DNA of 64,000 nucleotides from UBA2040 sp963977135 (GTDB lineage Bacteria > Bacteroidota > Bacteroidia > Flavobacteriales_D > Crocinitomicaceae). Below, in pieces: positions 26,359-36,170 of this stretch. Made by a program: the position numbers and the translations under genes. The DNA is taken from contig CAXBNN010000001.1 in assembly GCA_963977135.1 (NCBI GenBank), forward strand, positions 372,001-436,000, written 5' to 3'. The notes beneath the pieces are model-generated. The model saw only the letters and a program-made list of their open reading frames with translations. It ran no database searches and was not told the origin of the DNA. Numbering within the stretch: position 1 is the stretch's first letter; the number at the start of each line of letters is the position of its first letter.

Positions 26359-27195
26359 TTAATCGTTTGTAGCGAACAACTGCATTTTTATAATTTTCTT
26401 CAACTCACCATTTCCCTGAGAATTAGTAACTCGATAAAAGTATGTGCCGGCTTCATATTCGCTCATATTTACAATTATATCCTTAAAGTTATTATCGACT
26501 TTATATTCTTGAATTTTAATTCCGTTAAAATCGATTAATTCAATTTTACCTGTTTTTATTCCTTGGGGAAGTATATAGGGAAGGTGAACTAATTCTGAAG
26601 TTGGATTTGGATAAGCGAAAATCAATTCTTGATCGTTTTCGGGTTTAATTTCGTTCGAATAATTTGTTCCACAAAGCGAAAACACTCTGACTTCATCTAT
26701 GGATCCACCATAGTAATTTAATAGCATTTTCGTGCCAAACGGAGTGTTAACAATTGGATATCGATTATTGATACCAATACTCGCATAAAGAACTGCGCTG
26801 TCTGAATGGAAAAGTATATTGCCTTTGTCTTGCCTCACTTCAACGAATCCACCGACACAAGGATAAGGGGAACAGTCATAATTAATAAGGAATTCAATAT
26901 TATTAGTGTCACAATCAAATAATGATCTAGAAACATAAGTAATGCTGTAATTGTAATCGTAGAAATAAGGAATATTTGCAGTTTGATCAACGGTGTGATT
27001 CATATTGTATAAGGTGATTAGTTGATTATTATAATCGACGTTAAGATAACGGTATTCGTTGCTATCGAGTTTTAATATTTCAAACGAATTTGGTCCGTAA
27101 TTTCCTACTCCCGAATAGGTATGTTCCAATGTAATCTGAGATTGAGTGTTAAAGCTTAATGCAGAAACAATCAAAGTGAAAAGTAGTTTTTTCAT
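26359..27195 (-). CDS. Secreted protein with T9SS type A sorting domain
   Basis: A 278-residue protein: signal peptide MKKLLFTLIVSALSFNTQSQ, a middle section with no recognised enzyme motif (repeated Tyr/Asn/Ser-rich beta strands), and a C-terminal type A sorting domain (FAYPNPTSELVHLPYIL, GKIELIDFNGIKIQEYKV, AGTYFYRVTNSQG) in about the last 75 residues. I chose the ATG at 27195 because it makes an ideal signal peptide and the longer in-frame start adds 22 untypical residues. Exported across the outer membrane by T9SS; function unknown. Confidence 0.75.
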   Translation of the reverse strand: MKKLLFTLIVSALSFNTQSQITLEHTYSGVGNYGPNSFEILKLDSNEYRYLNVDYNNQLITLYNMNHTVDQTANIPYFYDYNYSITYVSRSLFDCDTNNIEFLINYDCSPYPCVGGFVEVRQDKGNILFHSDSAVLYASIGINNRYPIVNTPFGTKMLLNYYGGSIDEVRVFSLCGTNYSNEIKPENDQELIFAYPNPTSELVHLPYILPQGIKTGKIELIDFNGIKIQEYKVDNNFKDIIVNMSEYEAGTYFYRVTNSQGNGELKKIIKMQLFATND

Positions 27196-27224
27196 AGTTG
27201 TAGATTTTAGATATTTAATACTAA

Positions 27225-27232
27225 CGAATTTA
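27225..27232 (-). promoter_or_regulatory. Candidate promoter box TAAATTCG
   Basis: On the minus strand TAAATTCG lies 29 nt before the ATG of the T9SS type A gene. One mismatch to TAnnTTTG, the TTCG variant. Confidence 0.3.
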
Positions 27233-27260
27233 TGTAACCCTAAGTTGGAAAATAATGACA

Positions 27261-27292
27261 AAAAAAAGACTCGATCCTATGAATCGAGTCTT
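27261..27292 (-). terminator. Intrinsic terminator after gcvT
   Basis: A perfect 10-bp stem (AAGACTCGAT at 27266-27275 with ATCGAGTCTT at 27283-27292), 7-nt loop, and a T7 run on the minus strand (27261-27267). Confidence 0.75.
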
Positions 27293-27318
27293 ATCTCTAA
27301 AATCTGAGATCTCTCAGT

Positions 27319-28401
27319 CTATTTTTTATAAAAAGGCAACTTAGCAACTTTCGCTTTAACTCCTTTATCCCGGATAGAAATGAAAATTTCTGTATCCAAA
27401 GCGGCATTTTCAACTGTTACGTAGCCAAGGCCAATTCCTATTTTCATACTTGGCGACATCGTTCCAGAGGTAACATGACCAATTTTGTTTCCAGAAGCAT
27501 CATGAATTTCGTAATCGTGACGAGGAATTCCTCTGTCAACCATTTCAAACGCAACTAATTTTCTTTTAACCCCAGCTTCTTTTTGTTTGGCAAGGAAATC
27601 TGAATCAACAAAGTCTTTGGTGAATTTTGTAATCCAACCTAAACCAGCTTCTAATGGCGATGTTGTGTCATCAATATCGTTTCCGTATAGACAGAATCCC
27701 ATTTCCAATCGCAAAGTATCTCTGGCAGCCAATCCAATAGGTTTGATGCCAAATGAAGCACCAGCTTCTAATACTTTGGCATAAACTTGTTTTACTTCGT
27801 CATTTTTGCAGTAGATTTCAAATCCACCTGAGCCAGTATAACCGGTAGCAGAAATAATAACATGCTCAATACCAGCAAAATCAGCAATTTCAAAGTGGTA
27901 ATATTTAATTGCCGCTAAATCGATGCTAGACAATGACTGCATCGCTTCAACTGCTTTTGGTCCTTGAATTGCTAACAAAGAATAGTCATCAGAAAGATTC
28001 TTCATTTCAGCACCCATAGAGTTATGAGATGAAATCCAATCCCAATCTTTATTAATATTTGACGCGTTTACCACTAATAAGTATTGTTCATCTTTAATCA
28101 TGTAAATGATCAAATCGTCAATAATACCACCTTTTCCGTTCGGCATGCATGAGTATTGAGCACGGCCGACTGTGAGAGTGGAAGCATCATTCGTTGAAAT
28201 CTTTTGAATTAAATCGATCGCGGTTGGTCCTGAAATTAGAAATTCACCCATGTGAGAAACGTCAAAAACACCAACAGCGTTTCGAACCGTTTCATGTTCA
28301 ACGTTTACACCTTCAAATTGCACAGGCATATCATATCCAGTAAAGGGAACCATTTTTCCGCCCATTGCGATATGCTCATCATTTAACGTAAGTTTTTTCA
28401 T
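27319..28401 (-). CDS. gcvT: Aminomethyltransferase GcvT (glycine cleavage T protein)
   Basis: The 360-residue enzyme transfers the aminomethyl carbon to tetrahydrofolate in glycine cleavage. Visible: MVPFTGYDMPVQFEG, VGVFDVSHMGEF, YSCMPNGKGGIIDDLI, LLAIQGPKA, GYTGSGGFEIY and LARDTLRLEMGFCLYG (here AARDTLRLEMG). I chose the ATG at 28401 (start MKKLTLNDEH); the longer in-frame version adds 12 residues with no support. It is followed by its own terminator. A DAO-type oxidase lies 54 nt upstream and may be unrelated. The other glycine cleavage subunits are not in this window. Confidence 0.95.
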   Translation of the reverse strand: MKKLTLNDEHIAMGGKMVPFTGYDMPVQFEGVNVEHETVRNAVGVFDVSHMGEFLISGPTAIDLIQKISTNDASTLTVGRAQYSCMPNGKGGIIDDLIIYMIKDEQYLLVVNASNINKDWDWISSHNSMGAEMKNLSDDYSLLAIQGPKAVEAMQSLSSIDLAAIKYYHFEIADFAGIEHVIISATGYTGSGGFEIYCKNDEVKQVYAKVLEAGASFGIKPIGLAARDTLRLEMGFCLYGNDIDDTTSPLEAGLGWITKFTKDFVDSDFLAKQKEAGVKRKLVAFEMVDRGIPRHDYEIHDASGNKIGHVTSGTMSPSMKIGIGLGYVTVENAALDTEIFISIRDKGVKAKVAKLPFYKK

Positions 28402-28455
28402 CGATTTTTTTTTGGTAAAATTAGTTATATCATACAAATAGAAAAGGAAAACCTG

Positions 28456-29592
28456 CTAAGAATGCAATTCTGCAAGCTCTTGACCGACAAGTGTACCTAT
28501 GGCTATGCCCATTCCGCCCATTCGAACACCAGCACAAACTCGTGAATCCAATCGCTCAATAATAGGTGATTTCTCATTTCCTATACCCATGATTCCAGCC
28601 CACCTTTGTTCAATTGTATATGGAGTATCAGGTAAAACAATCGTTTTTAAAACATGTTCAATTGCAGATTGAATATCTTCGGTCGTTTCGATTTTATCTG
28701 TGTTTTCTTGCTGAAAATTATGGTTTCTTCCGCCACCAATAAGTACTCGGTTGTCAATGTTTCTAAAGTAAAAATAACCCTCATCAAAATGAAAAGTTCC
28801 TTCGAATTTAAGTGATTCTATTTTATTGGTAATCAAAACTTGAGCTCTTGCTGGATGAACTTTTAACTGAGGTAAAATACTGGATGTAAACCCATTGGTG
28901 CAGATTACCAAGTTCGAACAATCAAAGGTTCCAATATTGCTTTCAATTTTCACGGAATTTGTTCCTGATTCATATGCAAGGAGTTCTATTCCTCGGAGGA
29001 TTAAAATATCTTTTTCAGCAACTTTTTTAAATAGTGCTAAATTTAGTTTTGCTGTATCAATTTGACCTTCGAGTTTATTTTTGAAAATAGAATCCAAACC
29101 ATCAAATCCAAATTTTTTGATATCCGCTACATTTTCTGAGTAGACGTTTTCAAATCCGGTGATTGATTTAAGTTCTCGATTCAAAAAAGACAAATTATCT
29201 CGAATTTCTGAAGATTTCTTTTTGTGAATTGTTAAATCCCAAGAACCGTTAGTTTGCATGCCAATGTCTTCATTTCCAAGCCATTTTTTTAGTGCAGTCA
29301 AACCATTCCATCGTTTCTTAACTGTTTCCCAGACTTTTAAAGATTCAGTAGTTCGTAAATCACTTAAAATCTCTGAAGGCGAGCCAAAGCAAGCGAAACC
29401 AGCGTTTTTAGAAGTTGCTGAAAATGGTAGAGACCCTTTGTCAATAATAAGAATCTTTGAATTAGGATGTTTTTCCTTTAAATGGTGTGCACAGCTCACC
29501 CCAACGATACCGGCACCTACAACTAAAAAATCAATAGAATCGAACAACATTTTCTGCTCCCAATAACTTATGTCGTTTACTGATAGGTTCAT
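28456..29592 (-). CDS. FAD-dependent oxidoreductase, glycine/D-amino acid oxidase family
   Basis: A 378-residue flavoenzyme of the DAO/ThiO superfamily. It has the dinucleotide fold DFLVVGAGIVGVSCAHHL (~residues 21-38), SATSKNAGFACFG and a C-terminal GIMGIGNEKSPIIERL then GGMGIAIGTLVGQELA. Substrate cannot be told; amino acids or amines are typical. It lies 54 nt upstream of gcvT, and whether they share a transcript is open. There is no signal peptide, so it is cytosolic. Confidence 0.8.
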   Translation of the reverse strand: MNLSVNDISYWEQKMLFDSIDFLVVGAGIVGVSCAHHLKEKHPNSKILIIDKGSLPFSATSKNAGFACFGSPSEILSDLRTTESLKVWETVKKRWNGLTALKKWLGNEDIGMQTNGSWDLTIHKKKSSEIRDNLSFLNRELKSITGFENVYSENVADIKKFGFDGLDSIFKNKLEGQIDTAKLNLALFKKVAEKDILILRGIELLAYESGTNSVKIESNIGTFDCSNLVICTNGFTSSILPQLKVHPARAQVLITNKIESLKFEGTFHFDEGYFYFRNIDNRVLIGGGRNHNFQQENTDKIETTEDIQSAIEHVLKTIVLPDTPYTIEQRWAGIMGIGNEKSPIIERLDSRVCAGVRMGGMGIAIGTLVGQELAELHS

Positions 29593-29702
29593 GCCATGAA
29601 AGTATAGAACATTTTTGCGATATTTGTCTAATATTAAAAAAAAGGAATAATTATTGAACGTTTTCCGTACCCAGTTGTACAGATAAGTGTTATAACAGAA
29701 GT

Positions 29703-32700
29703 ATGAGATATTGTTTGCTTTTACTATTCGTCTTGCTGTCCATGAATTTCATGGCGCAGAAGGTGAATGTTCAATATGTTTTTGCCGGTCAAATCACAAA
29801 TTACGAGACAGGTAAGAAAGAGGGGAGTGTTACGGCTACGTTGACTTCCGGTGGGAAAATTATATCTACTGCAATGACCGCGACGAATGGTAAATATTTG
29901 TTGACGGCAACCATGCCTGCCCAATCTAATTTTCAGATAGTATTTTCAAAATCTGGTTTTGTTAGCAAACGAATTGCTTGTAATTTTTCCACAATGAATA
30001 CGGATCGCATCAAGGAAGGTGAAAAGATTACTCCGATGCAAGATTTGAGTTTGGAAATATTCACTACAAAGCCAGGGGTTGATTTTTCCTTTCTAGAAAG
30101 AGAACCTGTTGCAACTTTTGGATTGAATGAAGATAATATTGTTCCGATGCTCGATATTGCAGCATCCCAAAGGATAAAACAAAAAATTGAAGGTTTACTA
30201 TCAAATCCAACTCCTCAGCCTGACAATGCTGAAGCCAATTACAATTCAGCAATAAAATCTGGCGACAATTTATTTGGACAAAAAAAGTATGATGAAGCCT
30301 TAAAGCAGTATGAAAACGCAGCTGGGATAAAACCCAAAGAGCTTTATCCTCAAAAGAAAATTGCTGAGATAGATGCGCTATTAAGAGCGAAGAACAAAGA
30401 AGAGGCAGCCGTTAGTGAAACAGACAAGCAATACAACAATCTTATTACAGCAGCGGATAATTTTAGAGATAATAAACAATATCCAGAAGCAATTGCAAAG
30501 TATAATACGGCAATGCGTGTAAAGTATGAGCAATACCCTAAAGATGAAATCAAGAAAATAGAAGCGATAATAGCGGAATCAAGGAAAGAGGAGCGAGAAG
30601 ATCGATCTTACCAAGAGGCAATAGCTGCTGCAGATGTGGCTATTAATGCTAATAATTATAAAGTTGCGAAAGAGCGATATGAAGCTGCAATTGCCATAAA
30701 ATCAGATGAACAGTATCCAAAAGATCAATTGGTTATAGTGGAGAAAGAGTTGCAGAAAATGGCGAGTGAACAAGCAAAGCAGAAAAAATATGACGATGCA
30801 ATTGCAGAAGCCAACCAACTTTTCGCTGGGTCTAAATTCGTTGAAGCCAAAGCCAAGTATACTGAAGCTCTCGGAATAATTCCTACTGAAAATTATCCAA
30901 AAGAGAAAATAAAATCGTGTGATGAATTAATTGCAAAAAATGCAAAAGCTATAAAAGATGCTGAAGATATAAAACGTCTTTTTGTAGAAGGGCAAGTATT
31001 GATTGATGAGAAATCATATGTAAAAGCCAAAGGTAAATACACAGAAATCCTTCAAATCGACCCAACGACGAACTTAGCGCAAGTAAAACTAGATGAAATT
31101 GATCGATTGATTAAGGCCGATGAAGCTGCTAAAAATGCTGAGAACATTATCAAGGGGTATATTGCCGAAGGAGATTTAGCGGTGAAGAATCAAGATTACT
31201 CAACTGCGAAACTAAAGTATGGAGCAGCATTAGAAGTTCGAGAAGATACAGCGTTGAGAGAAAAATACAACGCCTTGCTGTCAAAAATTGCCAATATACA
31301 AGCGAAAACGTTAGTAGACCAGAAATTTGACGAAAGTATGAAGGCGGCTAAGGCTTTGTTGGACGCAGAAAAACTAGAAGAAGCAAGACGAGCATATCAA
31401 GCTGCAGCTAATTTAGATGAAACGAGAAACGAACCTAAAATGCGTATTGCTGAAATTGACGCTCGATTAGTTAAAAATTCAGAGGCAGATAAAGCATACA
31501 GAGCAATCATTGATAAAGGAGATGCTTTTATGAAAGAAGAAAAGTATTTAGCTGCTATTGATGAATACAATAAAGCTTTGGTTGTGCGTCCTACGGATAA
31601 AGAACCTAAAGACAAAGCTGATGAAGCAGAGCGTTTAGAAAGGGCAAGGGGTGATGTTGCTAACCAACAATTTGAAAAAATAATTTCCGTTTCTCAAACC
31701 AAAATAGATGAGCAAGATTATGATAAAGCAGTCGAATTATTAAATAGAGCTATTTCTCTTCGTTCACCTGAAAGAAAGTCGGATAGACGTCCGGAACAAA
31801 TGTTGGAAGAAATAGAGAAGCTTAAAAGAATAGATGCGAGTTACAAGGAAAAAGTAGAAGCGGCCGAGGTTTTTGCCAAAGAAAAGAACTATGATAGAGC
31901 TATTTCAAAATATGAGGAAGCAGCCTCATTAAAGAAAGATGAAACGTTACCTGGTCAACGAATTGCAGAACTGAAAAAAGCGCAAAGTGAATTTCTTGGT
32001 GCGGCTCAAAAAGAAAGTTTATTCAATGAAAATTATAAAAAGGGAACGGCGGCGAAAGCGGCAAAAACTTACGAGCTGGCATTAGAAAACTTTAATAAGG
32101 CGTTAAGTTATAAGCCAGATGATCAAGCTACTAAAGATCACATTAATGAAATAAAACAAATCATTGAGGAACGAAAATTGGCTGATGCAGATTCTAAAAA
32201 TCAACGAGAAAAAATGGCCGCTCTGGTTAAAGCGGCTGACGATTTATTCAATCTCGGTGATTGGGGGGAAGCGAAAAAAGCATATGAAGTTATAATTGAA
32301 ATTGACAAAAATAAAGCTCATGCTAATGCAAGAATAAAAGAATGTGATTTGCGTTTGTCTGAAGAAAAAAACAAACTTGCAAATAGCGAATACAAAGCTC
32401 TGATTGCTTCTGCTGATAACAATTTTGAAAAGAGGGACTTTTTACGTTCGAAAGAGTTATTTGAAAAGGCTCGAACATTACGACCAAAAGAATCTTATCC
32501 AATTCAAAAATTAGCCGAAATCGACTTATTATTGCATCCACTTATCATTGAATCTAGTACTTTAGAAGCTCTTGGTGACGTATATACTGGCGCTAATGGA
32601 GAGGCCGATTTGGTTCAAGCCGATTTGGACCGTAAAAATGAGAAGAATAATAAGTTTGCGGATGCTATTAATGTTTCAAATGCTCAACGTGAAAAATACA

Positions 32701-34151
32701 GTTACAAAGAGGAATATCAAAACTACGAAACAAAAGATGCAATTGGAAATATTCAGATTCGAGGTGAGCAAGAATCTCAATTGGCGAAAGAACAGGTTCA
32801 GCGTAAACAAGAGTATTTGACTCAAATTCAAAAGTATGGTAACGATTTGAACGAGCAAAACGCTTTGTACGAACAGTCAGATAATTACCAGTCCCAAGAA
32901 AAAATAAAATACATTGAGCGTAACGTAGCTCAAACCGCTGAAATACAAGGGCAGGCATATAAATTAAATGCTCAGAAAGTTAAAGACAATGCTTCTCGCA
33001 TCAATGCGATGAATGAAAGTAGAAGTTTGGCTCATCAAGACTATCAAATTCAAAACGGTACAGAATTAACCAAAATGTCAATTGAAGCGCAAGAGTCTCT
33101 GAATGACGATGCTTCTCGCTTGGCGATGCAAAAAAGCCTTGAAGAAAAGAAAACGAATACTGCAGATTTAGCCTTGAATCTTAAGAATGATGAATTTAAA
33201 TCTACTCGACAAACAACTGAAGGATTAAACGCTCTAAGAGAAAAATCGGAGCAGAAATCGATACTGGAAGGTGAAAGGTTGGCATCAAACAACGAGCAGA
33301 TCAAATCTGTTGAAAGTAAAATGCAAGACGAAGGTCGAAAGGCTTATAATCATGAAATGGAAATCTATCTTCAAACCAAGGAGTCCATTAGTACGCAAGA
33401 AAAAGTAGGTATTAGGAAAGCGAATGAAGCTGACGATAAAATTGATGCAAACAATAGAAATATTAAGGCAAAACGAATTGATGCTGAGAAAACTTCTGCC
33501 AATTTGGGAGATTCGGAGAGAATAGACAATCAAAATAGTCAAGCCAGTTTGAATGATATGCAGGCTAAAGGAAATCAGATTTCAACCGACTATGTTGACA
33601 AGCAATATGATAATAGTCAAACGCTTAAAGTGAAGAAAGATGCCGCATTAGCACTTAATGAACGATTAGATCAAAAAGCTGACAATAAAAATTTGGAATC
33701 ACGTGGAAACATTGAAATATTAATTTCAGAATCTGCAGCAAGAGATAAGCAAACAATTGATAAGCAATTGAAAAATGCCAAAATGGTTGATGAGATACAA
33801 AGTGTTGCATCAACTCAAGCTGAGGATAATGCAAAACGTGCTCAAGAAAATCAGCGAGAGATTACAAACTCACTAAACAAAGTTGATTCAGATTTGGATA
33901 TCGCAAAGCCTCGAAACACCTTGGGTGATGAATATTCAGAAGGAGTGACAGAAGAGAAATTCTCACAAAATGGTCCCGACGGTAAATTGAGTAAGATTTT
34001 GACAAGACGTATTGTAGTCGTTGACGGACATGGTGACGTTTACGTTCGCACACAGATGAAAGGAGTTACAACCTATAAAAAGAACAATGAAGCAATTTCA
34101 GAATACACTTGGCAAAAAGAAACTCAGAATAGTTCTCTGGTTCGTCACTAG
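29703..34151 (+). CDS. Giant TPR-repeat and coiled-coil protein, envelope-associated
   Basis: A 1482-residue protein with signal peptide (RYCLLLLFVLLSMNFMAQ). A carboxypeptidase-regulatory-like beta domain (~25-110; VFAGQITNYETGKKEG) is followed by about 13 tandem repeats of ~60-67 residues (~180-960). Each has an A-DxxFxxKxYxxAIxxYxxAL-type TPR helix pair and a repeated YPK-x-KI-x-EID linker. Then comes a ~450-residue highly charged coiled-coil region rich in Gln, Asn and Lys, and a C-terminal beta-hairpin-like block (VVVDGHGDVYVRTQMKGVTT). The function is unknown; scaffold or envelope structural roles are inference. It overlaps apbE by 65 nt at its end. Confidence 0.75.
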   Translation: MRYCLLLLFVLLSMNFMAQKVNVQYVFAGQITNYETGKKEGSVTATLTSGGKIISTAMTATNGKYLLTATMPAQSNFQIVFSKSGFVSKRIACNFSTMNTDRIKEGEKITPMQDLSLEIFTTKPGVDFSFLEREPVATFGLNEDNIVPMLDIAASQRIKQKIEGLLSNPTPQPDNAEANYNSAIKSGDNLFGQKKYDEALKQYENAAGIKPKELYPQKKIAEIDALLRAKNKEEAAVSETDKQYNNLITAADNFRDNKQYPEAIAKYNTAMRVKYEQYPKDEIKKIEAIIAESRKEEREDRSYQEAIAAADVAINANNYKVAKERYEAAIAIKSDEQYPKDQLVIVEKELQKMASEQAKQKKYDDAIAEANQLFAGSKFVEAKAKYTEALGIIPTENYPKEKIKSCDELIAKNAKAIKDAEDIKRLFVEGQVLIDEKSYVKAKGKYTEILQIDPTTNLAQVKLDEIDRLIKADEAAKNAENIIKGYIAEGDLAVKNQDYSTAKLKYGAALEVREDTALREKYNALLSKIANIQAKTLVDQKFDESMKAAKALLDAEKLEEARRAYQAAANLDETRNEPKMRIAEIDARLVKNSEADKAYRAIIDKGDAFMKEEKYLAAIDEYNKALVVRPTDKEPKDKADEAERLERARGDVANQQFEKIISVSQTKIDEQDYDKAVELLNRAISLRSPERKSDRRPEQMLEEIEKLKRIDASYKEKVEAAEVFAKEKNYDRAISKYEEAASLKKDETLPGQRIAELKKAQSEFLGAAQKESLFNENYKKGTAAKAAKTYELALENFNKALSYKPDDQATKDHINEIKQIIEERKLADADSKNQREKMAALVKAADDLFNLGDWGEAKKAYEVIIEIDKNKAHANARIKECDLRLSEEKNKLANSEYKALIASADNNFEKRDFLRSKELFEKARTLRPKESYPIQKLAEIDLLLHPLIIESSTLEALGDVYTGANGEADLVQADLDRKNEKNNKFADAINVSNAQREKYSYKEEYQNYETKDAIGNIQIRGEQESQLAKEQVQRKQEYLTQIQKYGNDLNEQNALYEQSDNYQSQEKIKYIERNVAQTAEIQGQAYKLNAQKVKDNASRINAMNESRSLAHQDYQIQNGTELTKMSIEAQESLNDDASRLAMQKSLEEKKTNTADLALNLKNDEFKSTRQTTEGLNALREKSEQKSILEGERLASNNEQIKSVESKMQDEGRKAYNHEMEIYLQTKESISTQEKVGIRKANEADDKIDANNRNIKAKRIDAEKTSANLGDSERIDNQNSQASLNDMQAKGNQISTDYVDKQYDNSQTLKVKKDAALALNERLDQKADNKNLESRGNIEILISESAARDKQTIDKQLKNAKMVDEIQSVASTQAEDNAKRAQENQREITNSLNKVDSDLDIAKPRNTLGDEYSEGVTEEKFSQNGPDGKLSKILTRRIVVVDGHGDVYVRTQMKGVTTYKKNNEAISEYTWQKETQNSSLVRH

Positions 34152-35160
34152 TTGTATTTTCCTTTTAGCGTGTAAAGAAGAAAAGTCTATTCAGCAGATT
34201 TCTGGTGAAACACAAGGCACGACCTACTTAATCACCTTAGTCGATCAAAAGCAAGCTATTTCAAAGTCGAATATTGATAGCATATTACATGCTTTTGATT
34301 TGTCGTTATCTGGTTATATCCCGAATTCAACCATTAGTAATTTAAATCAAAGCACAGGAGATTTTATTGTTCCGGCTAAAGATTTTTATTTCATGGAATG
34401 TTTCGAATTATCTGAAAAAATTGCAAATAAAACTAGCGGGATTTTCGACCCAACTGTTTTGCCTTTAATGGAACTTTGGGGTTTTTTAAAAGATTCTGAG
34501 AAACTACCTTCCCAGCATGAAATTGATTCTGTAAAAACATTCGTTGGATTTACCAATCAGGCTTTGTTCAGTGTTTTTAATAAAGATAAGGGCATATTAA
34601 TTCAAAAGAACGACCCAAGGTTAAGATTCGATTTTAATGCAATAGCTCAAGGCTACTCTGTTGATGTTTTGGCTAATTACCTCAAACAAAAAGGTCACAA
34701 AAACTTCTACGTTGAAATTGGCGGTGAAATTTATGTTTCTGGCCACAACCCAGATGGAAAACCATGGCGATTGGGCGTAGACAAACCTGTGGCGAGCAAT
34801 GATGGAAAAACAAAGCGAGTAATTTCAGCCGTCATTAATATTGAAAATGGCGGTATTGCCACTAGTGGTAATTACCGTAAATTCTACAAAAAAGATGGGA
34901 AAATATACGCACATACCTTAAATCCAACAACGGGTTATCCAGCCGAAAATGAATTATTGAGTGTAACAGTACTTGCCAAAAACGCGGCTATCGCTGATGG
35001 TATGGCGACAGCTTTTATGGCGATGGGGTTGGATAAATCCAAAGAATATCTAAGAAAAAATGAAGACGATAAATTGGAGGCTCTTTTTATTTATCGCGGT
35101 GAAGAGAATACGATTGAATCTTTTGCTACCAAAGGTATGAAGGGTAAAATGGATGAATAA
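34087..35160 (+). CDS. apbE: FAD:protein FMN transferase ApbE lipoprotein
   Basis: A 357-residue lipoprotein (lipobox LLAC, Cys at 29) that attaches FMN to threonines of target proteins or binds FAD. Motifs: GTTYLITLVDQ, FDPTVLPLMELWGF, FNAIAQGYSVDVLANYL, EIGGEIYVSGHNPDGK, GIATSGNYRKF and HTLNPTTGYP, all typical of an active ApbE. The start lies inside the previous gene (65-nt overlap in another frame). No in-frame ATG/GTG/TTG lies between it and the signal peptide, so the overlap is needed unless the sequence contains a frameshift. Confidence 0.9.
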   Translation: MKQFQNTLGKKKLRIVLWFVTSCIFLLACKEEKSIQQISGETQGTTYLITLVDQKQAISKSNIDSILHAFDLSLSGYIPNSTISNLNQSTGDFIVPAKDFYFMECFELSEKIANKTSGIFDPTVLPLMELWGFLKDSEKLPSQHEIDSVKTFVGFTNQALFSVFNKDKGILIQKNDPRLRFDFNAIAQGYSVDVLANYLKQKGHKNFYVEIGGEIYVSGHNPDGKPWRLGVDKPVASNDGKTKRVISAVINIENGGIATSGNYRKFYKKDGKIYAHTLNPTTGYPAENELLSVTVLAKNAAIADGMATAFMAMGLDKSKEYLRKNEDDKLEALFIYRGEENTIESFATKGMKGKMDE

Positions 35161-35229
35161 TAACCTTGGGGAAAGGGTTCACCAATTTCCTCAATGAAAA
35201 GTAATTCTCATTACCAGTTTATTTAAGTC

Positions 35230-35237
35230 TACCTTCG
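35230..35237 (+). promoter_or_regulatory. Candidate promoter box TACCTTCG
   Basis: TTCG-variant box 3 nt before the YkgJ-family ATG. One mismatch to TAnnTTTG. Confidence 0.25.
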
Positions 35238-35240
35238 TCA

Positions 35241-35849
35241 ATGAATATGTCGATAGAGCAAAGAGTTCAATTGGTCGAAAGCCTTTTTTCCCAATTAGAG
35301 TTCGAAAGTGCTCAGTTTAACAAATTATCAGGTTTAGGTTGTGCCGCGGGATGCGGAAAGTGCTGTACATATCCAAATGTTGAGGCCTCACCTTTAGAAT
35401 TTTTGCCTTGGGCATTTAACCTTTTCATAAATGATGAAGCGGAAAATATGCTTTTGAAATTGGCTGAAAACAAAAGTTCTACCTGTATGATCTATAAGTC
35501 TTTAACCGTTTTTGGAGGTGGGCGTTGCAGTGATTACAAGTTCCGAGGATTAATTTGTCGACTTTTTGGTTCAGCCGCCAACACGGACAAATATGGCATT
35601 TTGAGATTGGCTACTTGTAAAATAATAAAAGAAGGGCAAGCTGAAAACTATAATTCGACAAGTTTGGCGATAGAAAAAGGAATGAAAATTCCAATATTTA
35701 CAGAGTATTATATGCAATTGAATCAAATTGATTTTCAGATGGCGAATCAAATTGTTCCAGTAAATTTGGCGCTGAAAATGGCCATAGAAGAAGTATTGCA
35801 ATACTATTCTTATCGACCATTGAATTCTGCCGATAAGCTATGTTCATAG
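35241..35849 (+). CDS. YkgJ-family cysteine cluster protein
   Basis: A 202-residue protein with a cysteine-rich metal-binding domain. It has GLGCAAGCGKCCTYPNVEAS (Cys cluster C-x3-C-x2-CC, residues 33-52) and, further on, CMIY, GGRCSDYKFRGLICRLFG and TCKII, giving about eight cysteines. YkgJ proteins may bind an Fe-S cluster or zinc and are proposed to act in redox or modification roles. ATGs at 35241 and 35247 are both possible starts (MNM). Stand-alone gene. Confidence 0.8.
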   Translation: MNMSIEQRVQLVESLFSQLEFESAQFNKLSGLGCAAGCGKCCTYPNVEASPLEFLPWAFNLFINDEAENMLLKLAENKSSTCMIYKSLTVFGGGRCSDYKFRGLICRLFGSAANTDKYGILRLATCKIIKEGQAENYNSTSLAIEKGMKIPIFTEYYMQLNQIDFQMANQIVPVNLALKMAIEEVLQYYSYRPLNSADKLCS

Positions 35850-36170
35850 TTTCAATTGTTTTTCCTTTTTTTATTTAATTATGGCTAAACCTCTAAACAT
35901 GTCATTTTGAAAAATTACATTTATTAAAGAAACAGAATCACCTTAATGAATTAATTCAAAACCAACACCAAAAAAATCTGAAAAACTGCCAATTCTATCT
36001 CATCTGCCTTTCTTCAGTACAATATCTATCCTACCCGGCAATTCGCTAATCTGTAATCAGTCTTCCGCAATTCCAAATTCCCTATGGTTTTCCTCAACCC
36101 AGTGTTTGCAATTAAACAAAACGGCTTCTAATTCAGGGTACCTTATTCTATATCTTCGTTACAAAAAAGA
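35850..36170 (+). other. 321-bp intergenic region, mostly featureless
   Basis: AT-rich, with no coding frame of note and no hairpin that I can support. A TATCTTCG box at 36151-36158 precedes the next gene. Confidence 0.6.
36151..36158 (+). promoter_or_regulatory. Candidate promoter box TATCTTCG
   Basis: 12 nt before the ATG of the membrane protein that leads the mpl operon. The same octamer occurs upstream of the kinase gene on the minus strand (50353-50360). Confidence 0.3.

Noticed and set aside
32668..32958. Antisense reading frames within the large repeat gene
   Set aside because: They follow the codon pattern of the sense gene and have no domain or start signal.
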